DNA from: Rhodoferax mekongensis
GTDB taxonomy: Bacteria; Pseudomonadota; Gammaproteobacteria; Burkholderiales; Burkholderiaceae_C
Assembly: GCF_032191775.1 (NCBI RefSeq)
Contig: NZ_CP132507.1
Coordinates: 1,637,001 to 1,701,000 of the forward strand
DNA length: 64,000 bases
Direction: 5' to 3'
This document shows, piece by piece, positions 53,187-60,156 of this stretch (positions within the stretch are counted from its first letter, which is position 1; each line of letters begins with the position of its first letter). Under the pieces are notes generated by a model, which was not told the origin of the DNA, did no database searches, and was given only the letters and a program-made list of their open reading frames with translations. Position numbers and translations under genes: made by a program.

Positions 53187-54203
53187 ATGACTACATTTCG
53201 CGGCTGGGCAGCCCCCGGCAAAAGTGCTGATCTGCAACGGCTGGACTACGACCCCGGCACCATGGGCGCTGAAGAGGTGGAGATCGCGGTGGAGTACTGC
53301 GGCATCTGCCACTCCGACCTCGCCATGGTCGACAGCGAGTGGTTTCCGGTGAGCTACCCGGTCGTGCCCGGGCATGAGGTGGTGGGCACCATCGTGGCGG
53401 TGGGGCCGCAGGTTAAGGGGCGCAGTGTGGGGCAGCGTGTGGGCCTGGGCTGGCACAGCAACAGTTGCCAGCACTGCCGCTTCTGCCAGGGGGGCGAGCA
53501 AAACCTGTGCGCCACGCGTCAGCCCACCATCATCGGCCGCCATGGTGGTTTTGCCGACAAGGTGCGTTCGCACTGGAGCTGGGCCTTGCCCATTCCCGAG
53601 GGGCTGGACCCCGCGGCTGCCGGCCCGCTGATGTGCGGTGGTGGTACAGCGTTTTTGCCCTTTGTGATCAACGACATCAAACCCACCGACCGCGTGGGCG
53701 TGGTGGGCATAGGCGGGCTGGGTCATCTGGCCGTCAAGTTCGCCAAAGCCTGGGGTTGTGATGTGACCGCGTTCACCTCCAGCCCCTCCAAGCGGGAAGA
53801 GGCGCTCGCGCTGGGTGCGCACCGCACGGTGTCAAGTGTGGATGTGAAAGAACTTAAGGCCTTTGCAGGCCAACTGGACTTTTTGCTGGTCACGGTGGGT
53901 GCCAGCCTGGAGTGGGATGCACTGCTCGGCACGCTGGCACCCAAAGGGCGCATGCACATGGTGGGCGTAGTCACTGAAGCCATGAAGCTGCGCACCGGCA
54001 GCCTGCTGTCCTGGCAGCGCAGCATTTCGGCATCGCCCACGCCATCTCCGGTCACGCTCATGAAGATGATGGACTTTTGTGCCCGCCACGGCATTGCGCC
54101 ACAGGTGGAACACTTCCCCATGTCCCGCGTCAATGACGCAGTGGCCCATTTGCGCAGTGGTAACGCCCGCTACCGAGTCGTGCTGGATGCGGACTTTGCC
54201 TAG
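53187..54203 (+). CDS. Zinc-dependent NAD(P)-linked alcohol dehydrogenase (YahK/AdhC type)
   Basis: This 338-aa medium-chain dehydrogenase has catalytic zinc ligands in CGICHSD (38-44) and PGHEVVG near 62-68, the structural zinc cysteines CQHCRFCQGGEQNLC near 93-107, and the nucleotide motif GIGGLGHLAVKFA near 175. The pattern matches cinnamyl-alcohol/YahK-type aldehyde reductases using NADPH. ATG 53187 has CAGGAG upstream. Confidence 0.92.
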   Translation: MTTFRGWAAPGKSADLQRLDYDPGTMGAEEVEIAVEYCGICHSDLAMVDSEWFPVSYPVVPGHEVVGTIVAVGPQVKGRSVGQRVGLGWHSNSCQHCRFCQGGEQNLCATRQPTIIGRHGGFADKVRSHWSWALPIPEGLDPAAAGPLMCGGGTAFLPFVINDIKPTDRVGVVGIGGLGHLAVKFAKAWGCDVTAFTSSPSKREEALALGAHRTVSSVDVKELKAFAGQLDFLLVTVGASLEWDALLGTLAPKGRMHMVGVVTEAMKLRTGSLLSWQRSISASPTPSPVTLMKMMDFCARHGIAPQVEHFPMSRVNDAVAHLRSGNARYRVVLDADFA

Positions 54204-54230
54204 CCGCCTGCACAGGTATGCTCTGCCCCC

Positions 54231-55199
54231 ATGCAACGCCCCCGCTTTCTCCCTGATGACTTCACCCTGGTCCTGATCGGCGTAGTCACGCTGGCAAGTC
54301 TGTTCCCCGCCCAAGGTGCGGTGGCCCAGGCATTTGAATGGATCACCACCGCCGCCATTGCCCTGCTGTTTTTCATGCATGGCGCCAAGCTCTCCCGCGC
54401 CAACGTGGTGGCGGGCCTGAGCCATTGGCGGCTGCATCTACTGGTGCTGGGCTTTACCTTCGGGCTGTTCCCGCTGCTGGGGCTGCTGCTCAAGCCGGTG
54501 TTCGCCTGGACGCTGAGCCCCGAGCTGGCGGTGGGCATGCTGTTTTTGTGCACCTTGCCTGCCACGGTGCAGTCGGCCATTGCATTCACTGCCATGGCGC
54601 GCGGCAATGTGGCGGCGGCTGTGTGCAGCGCGTCGGCTTCCAGCCTGATTGGTGTGTTTGTCACGCCCCTGCTGGTGAGCTGGTTTGTGGTGCCCGGTGG
54701 CTTGTCAGGTGGCAGCGCGCTGGATGCGGTGATCCATATCATGGAGCAACTGCTGCTGCCCTTTGCGCTGGGCCAGTTGTTGCAGCCGCTGGTGGGCGTC
54801 TTTGTAAAGCGCCATGCCGCCACGCTCAAGATGGTGGACCAAAGCTCCATCCTGCTGGTGGTGTACACCGCCTTCAGCGCGGCGGTGATCGAGGGCTTGT
54901 GGAGCCACGTGCCCTTGCCCATGCTGTTGGCCCTTACTGTGGCGTGCTGCGTGCTGCTGGCGCTGGTGTTGGCCGCCACCACCTGGGGAAGCCGCAAGCT
55001 GGGCTTCATCAAAGAAGACGAAATCACCATCGTCTTTTGCGGCTCCAAAAAGAGCCTTGCCAGCGGCGTCCCCATGGCCAAGGTGCTGTTCGCAGCCCCG
55101 CAAGTGGGCATGATGCTGCTGCCCCTCATGATCTTCCACCAGATCCAGCTCATGGTCTGCGCGGTATTGGCGCAGCGCTATGAGAAGCGGGTGGATTGA
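54231..55199 (+). CDS. Bile acid:sodium symporter-like permease (YfeH/SBF family)
   Basis: This 322-aa protein has about nine to ten membrane helices (for example ITTAAIALLFFMHGAKLS and LVLGFTFGLFPLLGLLLKP) and the SBF pattern FLCTLPATVQSAIAFTAMA near 105-123. The EDEITIVFCGSKKSLASGVP motif near 262 is characteristic of the YfeH branch. Substrate unknown. It starts 27 bases after the alcohol dehydrogenase gene and may be co-transcribed. Confidence 0.9.
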   Translation: MQRPRFLPDDFTLVLIGVVTLASLFPAQGAVAQAFEWITTAAIALLFFMHGAKLSRANVVAGLSHWRLHLLVLGFTFGLFPLLGLLLKPVFAWTLSPELAVGMLFLCTLPATVQSAIAFTAMARGNVAAAVCSASASSLIGVFVTPLLVSWFVVPGGLSGGSALDAVIHIMEQLLLPFALGQLLQPLVGVFVKRHAATLKMVDQSSILLVVYTAFSAAVIEGLWSHVPLPMLLALTVACCVLLALVLAATTWGSRKLGFIKEDEITIVFCGSKKSLASGVPMAKVLFAAPQVGMMLLPLMIFHQIQLMVCAVLAQRYEKRVD

Positions 55200-55203
55200 C
55201 GCA

Positions 55204-55263
55204 ATTTGCTATTGATTTGGTAGCTGCTTGCGCATATCCGGTGAGCGCTAGCGGCGGTTTTGA
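55204..55263 (+). repeat. Family A dispersed repeat, full-length copy
   Basis: TTTGCTATTGATTTGGTAG then CTGCTTGCGCATATCCGGTG then AGCGCTAGCGGCGGTTTTGA: one of the two most complete copies. It lies directly after the symporter stop and ends where the small membrane-protein gene stops. Confidence 0.82.
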
Positions 55264-55551
55264 CTATAAATTGCGTGGTCCATTGGTGCTGCGGATGGCT
55301 CTCCACGCGACTCCGAGCATGACGGTCAACATGGAGAGTGCCAATGCAGGCCAGATCAACAAGCCGCTCTGTTCCTGGTGAACGACCAGGGTTTGCGCAT
55401 CGAAATAGCGACCCGTTTCGTCGAAGAGGTTCCGGTACGGCCAATACACCGTGAAATAGATATACCAACAAGCGAGTGAGACGCCCAGACACAACAGGGC
55501 TGCTGCAAGGACCAAGGTACTCGCGATGTGCGATGGGCCTTTGGTAGGCAA
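55264..55551 (-). CDS. Small hypothetical membrane protein
   Basis: This 95-aa frame encodes two hydrophobic helices (STLVLAAALLCLGVSLACWY near 11-30 and LIWPALALSMLTVMLGVAWR near 66-85) around a polar loop. No family is recognised. The start would be a TTG at 55549-55551, so the true start may differ. It is an orphan between the symporter and the SRPBCC gene; its stop abuts a family A repeat. Confidence 0.5.
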   Translation of the reverse strand: MPTKGPSHIASTLVLAAALLCLGVSLACWYIYFTVYWPYRNLFDETGRYFDAQTLVVHQEQSGLLIWPALALSMLTVMLGVAWRAIRSTNGPRNL

Positions 55552-55616
55552 AACGGTACCCCTGTCCTGATCTTCGGCTAAAGAAGCGAGCGCCTGGCGG
55601 CCTAATCTCTCGGCCC

Positions 55617-56087
55617 TTACGCTTCCCCGCCGAAGTGTTTGGTGAGGTTGTCGATGTACTGCTCCACCATTTTTTCAAACTCGGCTTCGGCAACCGGCGC
55701 CGCCACCATCTTCATCAGGCCGGGCAGGGGCAGGGTGAGTTCGCCCTGGATCTCCAGCACGATGTTGGTGGACTTTTTGTTGTCGGTGATCTTCCAGCTG
55801 CCGGCCACCAAAGCGTTGCCTTCGCCTTTGACGGGTGTCCAAGTCACAGTGCCTTTGGACTTGTTGGAGGTGTATTTGGAGGCGTACACCGTCTGCAGCG
55901 TGATGGAGGCGATACCGATTTTTTCCATTTCCCAGCGATATGTGTTGTCACCCAGATCGACCAATTGGTCGACTTTGGGGAAGTGGCTGGCGGAGGTGGG
56001 TACGTCTGACAGCACCGCAAAGACCTCGCTGGCCTTGGCCTTCACATCAAATTCGTAACCCAAGTTGATTTCTACGGTAACGGCCAT
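55617..56087 (-). CDS. SRPBCC-family protein
   Basis: This 156-aa helix-grip protein has EINLGYEFDVKAKASEVFAV at the N-terminus, DNTYRWEMEKIGIASITLQ, and a final amphipathic helix APVAEAEFEKMVEQYIDNL. It is unrelated in detail to the SRPBCC protein at 37016. Ligand unknown. Start ATG 56087 is preceded on the minus strand by AGGAGACAG. Confidence 0.82.
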   Translation of the reverse strand: MAVTVEINLGYEFDVKAKASEVFAVLSDVPTSASHFPKVDQLVDLGDNTYRWEMEKIGIASITLQTVYASKYTSNKSKGTVTWTPVKGEGNALVAGSWKITDNKKSTNIVLEIQGELTLPLPGLMKMVAAPVAEAEFEKMVEQYIDNLTKHFGGEA

Positions 56088-56272
56088 GGGTCTGTCTCCT
56101 CTTTGTGGTTGGTACGTCGGCGCATGTTACTTTGTTTGCTTTGAGTCCGACTGGGGGCTGGTGTCTAGAGAGGCTTCGTCGCGTACCCAGATTGGGGAAT
56201 TGGAGCATCGGAGCGCACTTACACTGCCGGGGCTGCGCGTTGCAGTTGACACATTCCCCAAGGGAGAAATAC

Positions 56273-56707
56273 ATGAAAAAGTTTATTCTCATTGCATTCA
56301 TTTCCGCCAGTCTGGTGGGTTGCGCATCCGTCAAGATGGGCGACGCCGGCAAGGATGCAGCGGTCAAGTCCTTCGCTGTTCCCGCTGACAAGGCGGCCCT
56401 ATATATCTATCGCAATGAGTCGATGGGCGGAGCAGTCAAGATGGATGTGGAAGTTGATGGCAAGGCCATTGGTCAGACTGCCGCCAAGACCTATTTGTAC
56501 AAGGAAGTGGCCCCTGGCAAGCACGTGATCGCGTCCAAGGCCGAAAACACCGACACCTTGGAAATTGATGCCAAGCCGGGAGTGGCTTACTACATCTGGC
56601 AAGAAGTCAAAATGGGCTTTATGTACGCGCGCAACAAGTTGCAACTGGTAGATGAAAGCGCTGGCAAGAAAGGCGTGTTGGAAACCAAGTTGGCTGAAAC
56701 GAAGTAA
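56273..56707 (+). CDS. DUF2846-like lipoprotein
   Basis: This 144-aa lipoprotein has a signal MKKFILIAFISASLVGCASV with lipobox Cys17. The mature protein contains AALYIYRNESMGGAVKMDVE and a GKAIGQTAAKTYLYKEVAPG stretch followed by HVIASKAENTD, the DUF2846 pattern of small envelope proteins. ATG 56273 has GGGAG upstream; TTGACA at 56246-56251 is a possible -35 element. Confidence 0.85.
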   Translation: MKKFILIAFISASLVGCASVKMGDAGKDAAVKSFAVPADKAALYIYRNESMGGAVKMDVEVDGKAIGQTAAKTYLYKEVAPGKHVIASKAENTDTLEIDAKPGVAYYIWQEVKMGFMYARNKLQLVDESAGKKGVLETKLAETK

Positions 56708-56756
56708 TCAGCAGGCCGATCAGGATTGCCGGTCAGACCTTGGCAAATCTGGTACT

Positions 56757-57278
56757 TCAAGGCGCCCTGATGCGTTGCAGGGTGAGCTGGATCAGGCGCG
56801 CATCGGAGCTCGCCCTGTGCCGCTGGGTGCCTCGCTCGCTGGCGATCTGGGATTTGACGACGTGCCATTGGTCCGCTTCCTCGTCGCTGAGCAGGCTGCG
56901 CAGGTTCTCCAGCTTGAAACGAGGGGACGTGCCGGCTGCTTCATACAACACGCCCAGCCAGGTGAAATCGTTGGCCCAGCCATCGGAGTACACGGTTTGT
57001 CCGGCCAGCCGGGTGTTGAGCAGGGTGGCCACTTCACGGGCGCGCAGGCCGCGTTCCTCCAGCAGATCACGGGTGATGCGGTGCAGGGCAGCGGCTTGGT
57101 CGTCCCAGTGGGTCCAGTCTTGCTCGGGCTGCACCAAGGTGCAGTAAGCGTGCCCGTCCGGCAACACATAGCCCACCTCGATGGGGTAACTGTTGCGGCC
57201 CAGGCCGGAGGCCTCGATGTCGAGCACCGTGGGCATGAGTTGGGAGGTGGGGCGTTCCAAGGTGACAGTGGGGGGCAT
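56757..57278 (-). CDS. DEDD-type 3'-5' exonuclease-like protein
   Basis: This protein of about 173 aa has an RNase T/DnaQ-like fold: VLDIEASGLG near 18-27 supplies the first Asp-Glu pair, DGWANDFTWLGVLYE near 95 the second Asp, and HRASSDARLIQLT near 155 the His-Asp end. It probably trims nucleic acid 3' ends; substrate unknown. ATG 57278 is chosen; the frame continues to a TTG at 57317, and an ATG at 57236 is also possible. Confidence 0.8.
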   Translation of the reverse strand: MPPTVTLERPTSQLMPTVLDIEASGLGRNSYPIEVGYVLPDGHAYCTLVQPEQDWTHWDDQAAALHRITRDLLEERGLRAREVATLLNTRLAGQTVYSDGWANDFTWLGVLYEAAGTSPRFKLENLRSLLSDEEADQWHVVKSQIASERGTQRHRASSDARLIQLTLQRIRAP

Positions 57279-57404
57279 GGTGTTCGCGTTACCGCTGTGT
57301 TTTTCATTCTCCAGCAAGCTTTGCGCCAGCCCGTATGGGGTATGCCCTGATGGGTGTACGCCAAACGGGTGACAATCCAGCTTTTCTTGCTTTACAGGAC
57401 CCGC

Positions 57405-58307
57405 ATGGCCAGCAGCCTTCTCGCCCTTTTAGATGACATCGCCACCATCCTTGACGACGTGGCCGTACTCAGCAAAGTCGCCGCCAAGAAAACAGCCGGT
57501 GTGCTGGGGGATGACCTCGCGCTCAATGCGCAACAGGTCACTGGCGTTTCCGCAGAACGCGAGATTCCGGTGGTATGGGCGGTGTGCAAGGGTTCGCTGT
57601 TGAACAAAGTGATCCTGGTGCCCGCAGCCTTGGCCATCAGTATCGTGGCGCCCTGGCTGGTGACGCCGCTGCTCATGGTGGGCGGCGCTTTTTTGTGTTT
57701 TGAAGGTTTCGAGAAGCTGGCCCACAAGTTTCTGCATCGCGCGGAAGACGATCAGGCCCATGAAGCCGAGCTTCTGCAGGCGCTGCAAAACCCCGCAGTG
57801 GATCTGGTGGCGCTGGAGAATGACAAGATCAAGGGGGCCATCCGCACCGACTTCATTCTCTCGGCCGAAATCATCGCCATTACCTTGGGCACGGTGCAAA
57901 CCAGCGCCTGGACGACGCAGCTTATGGTGCTGGCCGGTGTGGCCTTCATCATGACGGTGGGCGTGTACGGCCTGGTGGCGGGCATCGTAAAGATTGACGA
58001 CCTGGGCCTCTACCTCACCCGTCGGCCCTCCGCCACGCCCGAAGGCGGCTTCACCCAGGCGCTGGGGCGCGGCTTGCTGCGCGCCGCACCGGTGCTGATG
58101 AAGGTGCTGTCGGTGGCCGGTACCGCGGCCATGTTTCTGGTGGGCGGCGGCATTCTGGTGCACGGCTTGCCGTTTTTGCACCACCTGCTGGATGGTCTGC
58201 CGCTGGGCTTTGTGTGGGACGGTTTGGTCGGCATCGTGGCCGGCGCCCTGGTGCTGGCAGGTGTAACGCTGGTGCAGCGCCTGCGTCAGGGTTCGAAGGG
58301 AAATTAG
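57405..58307 (+). CDS. DUF808 (YedI-type) membrane protein
   Basis: This 300-aa protein starts [20 protein letters not shown] and [20 protein letters not shown], the DUF808 signature, and has about six to eight hydrophobic segments. YedI homologues are inner-membrane proteins of unknown function. ATG 57405 has AGGA upstream. The EamA gene begins three bases after its stop, with a family A repeat at the junction. Confidence 0.9.
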   Translation: MASSLLALLDDIATILDDVAVLSKVAAKKTAGVLGDDLALNAQQVTGVSAEREIPVVWAVCKGSLLNKVILVPAALAISIVAPWLVTPLLMVGGAFLCFEGFEKLAHKFLHRAEDDQAHEAELLQALQNPAVDLVALENDKIKGAIRTDFILSAEIIAITLGTVQTSAWTTQLMVLAGVAFIMTVGVYGLVAGIVKIDDLGLYLTRRPSATPEGGFTQALGRGLLRAAPVLMKVLSVAGTAAMFLVGGGILVHGLPFLHHLLDGLPLGFVWDGLVGIVAGALVLAGVTLVQRLRQGSKGN

Positions 58308-58310
58308 CCA

Positions 58311-59246
58311 TTGGCGCCCGTGCAATCTGCGCAAGCAGCTCCTAAATCCATAGCAACCGGTCTGGCGCTGGCCATTGCCGGTGCCATTGCCTTCAGTGGC
58401 AAAGCCATCATCGTCAAGCTGGCCTACCGCTACCCCGGGGTGGATGCAGTCAGCCTCATCATGCTTCGCATGTTGATGGCATTGCCGTTCTTCCTGGCCA
58501 TTGTGTGGTGGACCGGGCCGCGCGCACGCCGGCGGGGCCAGGACGTGGTGGCGCTGACGCCCAAAGACAAGCTGGGCATTCTGGGCCTGGGCATTACCGG
58601 CTACTACCTGGCCAGCTTTCTGGACTTTGCCGGGCTGGCCTACATCTCGGCCTCGCTGGAGCGGCTGATTCTGTATCTCAACCCCACGCTCGTCGTGTTG
58701 CTGGGTATGGCCTTGTATGGCAAAAAGGTGACGCTGCCGCAGGGCGTGGGCATGGCCATCAGTTATGGCGGCGTGCTGCTGGTGTTCGGCCACGAAGTGA
58801 CCTTGGCCGGCGGCCATGTGGCGCTGGGCGCCGCCCTGGTGCTGGGCAGCGCCATCAGCTATGCGCTGTATTTGAGTTATAGCGGCGAGCTGGTGCAGCG
58901 CCTGGGCTCGCTGCGGCTGGTGGGGCTGGCCACCAGTGTGGCCTGCGTGCTGTGCATTGCGCAGTTTGTGCTGCTGCGGCCGCTGGACACTGCGTTTGCC
59001 GTGGCGCCAGAGGTGCTGTGGCTCTCCTTGCTCAATGCTACGGCCTGCACGGTGGTGCCGGTGCTGATGGTGATGATGGCGATCGAGCGCATCGGCTCGG
59101 GCCTGGCCGCGCAGGTGGGCATGGTGGGCCCCATGTCCACCATCCTTATGGGCGTGTTGCTGCTGGACGAGCCCATGAACCTGTGGGTGGTGGCGGGCAC
59201 CGTTTTGGTGCTACTGGGTGTGTATGTGGTGAGCAGCCGGCGCTGA
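58311..59246 (+). CDS. EamA/DMT-family transporter
   Basis: This protein of about 311 aa has ten predicted helices in two EamA repeats; the first begins ATGLALAIAGAIAFSGKAII and the second near residue 165 (GAALVLGSAISYALYLSY). The family exports metabolites or amino acids. The start is uncertain: TTG 58311 or GTG 58320, no ATG is available before the first helix, and the region is a family A repeat. An ancestral start may have been replaced by repeat insertion. Confidence 0.88.
   Translation: MAPVQSAQAAPKSIATGLALAIAGAIAFSGKAIIVKLAYRYPGVDAVSLIMLRMLMALPFFLAIVWWTGPRARRRGQDVVALTPKDKLGILGLGITGYYLASFLDFAGLAYISASLERLILYLNPTLVVLLGMALYGKKVTLPQGVGMAISYGGVLLVFGHEVTLAGGHVALGAALVLGSAISYALYLSYSGELVQRLGSLRLVGLATSVACVLCIAQFVLLRPLDTAFAVAPEVLWLSLLNATACTVVPVLMVMMAIERIGSGLAAQVGMVGPMSTILMGVLLLDEPMNLWVVAGTVLVLLGVYVVSSRR
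58313..58357 (-). repeat. Family A dispersed repeat forming the 5' end of the EamA gene
   Basis: The reverse complement reads TTGCTATGGATTTAGGAGCT then GCTTGCGCAGATTGCACGGG then CGCC, matching the block order of other copies. On the plus strand it supplies the candidate start codons and the first dozen codons (PVQSAQAAPKSIAT) of the transporter gene. Confidence 0.78.
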
Positions 59247-59280
59247 CGCTGCGCGTACCAACAATAGAGAAGGACTCGAC

Positions 59281-60075
59281 ATGGATTTAGGAATCAAAGG
59301 CAAATGGGCGCTGGTGTGCGGCGCCAGCAAGGGGCTGGGCCTGGGCTGCGCGCAAGCGCTGGCCGCCGAGGGCGTGAACCTGCTCATCGTGGCACGGGGT
59401 GCGGAGGCCTTGGAGCAATCCGCTATGAATTTGAGAGCTGCTTACGCAGACAAGACGGGCGCTGAGGTGCTTTTTTGTGCCCAGGACATCACCACGGTGG
59501 CCGGCCGTGAGGCGGTATTTGCCATGCGCGCGGACTTTGACATTGTGGTCACCAACGCGGGCGGCCCGCCGCCCGGCGATTTCCGCGACTGGGACCGCGA
59601 GGCCTGGATCAAGGCGGTAGACGCCAACATGCTCACCCCCATCGAGCTCATTAAGGCCACGGTGGACGGCATGGCCGCGCGGGGTTTCGGGCGCATTGTG
59701 AACATCACCTCCAGCGCGGTGAAGTCGCCCATCGACATTCTGGGCCTGTCCAATGGCGCGCGTAGCGGACTGACTGGCTTTGTGGCCGGCGTGGCCCGCA
59801 GCAGCCTGGCCGCCAAGGGCGTGACCATCAACAACCTGCTGCCCGGCAAGTTCGACACCGACCGCATTGCCGCCACCGTGAAGGCCACTTCGGCCAAAAC
59901 CGGCCAGAGCGTGGAAGACATCCGCCGCCTGCAGCAGGCGCAGATTCCCGTGGGCCGCTACGGCACGCCGGCCGAGTTCGGCCAGGTCTGCGCTTTCCTG
60001 TGCAGCCAGCAAGCCGGCTATATGACGGGCCAAAACGTGTTGGTGGACGGCGGGGCATTCGGCGGCACCTTTTAG
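59281..60075 (+). CDS. SDR-family protein lacking the YxxxK catalytic motif
   Basis: This 264-aa Rossmann protein has GASKGLGLGCAQALAAEG at 14-31 as the nucleotide-binding motif and NAGGPPPG near 97. The catalytic Ser is in ITSSAVKSP, but where YxxxK is expected the sequence is GLSNGARSGL, so the Tyr-Lys pair is missing; this defines a distinct SDR subgroup. Residues near 47-66 (SAMNLRAAYADKTGAEVLF) are encoded by a family A repeat in frame. ATG 59281 has AAGGA upstream. Confidence 0.9.
   Translation: MDLGIKGKWALVCGASKGLGLGCAQALAAEGVNLLIVARGAEALEQSAMNLRAAYADKTGAEVLFCAQDITTVAGREAVFAMRADFDIVVTNAGGPPPGDFRDWDREAWIKAVDANMLTPIELIKATVDGMAARGFGRIVNITSSAVKSPIDILGLSNGARSGLTGFVAGVARSSLAAKGVTINNLLPGKFDTDRIAATVKATSAKTGQSVEDIRRLQQAQIPVGRYGTPAEFGQVCAFLCSQQAGYMTGQNVLVDGGAFGGTF
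59419..59476 (+). repeat. Family A dispersed repeat inside the SDR gene
   Basis: TCCGCTATGAATTTGAGAG then CTGCTTACGCAGACAAGACG then GGCGCTGAGGTGCTTTTTT: the block order and spacing of a full copy, including the T-run, but read through in frame as protein. Confidence 0.72.
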
Positions 60076-60156
60076 TCGTTTGTAACTTGTGGCATCCGAC
60101 TTGCTTGATGGAGGTCAAGCGGCCTCGCCAGGCCCCGAACACAGGGAGTTGGAACC

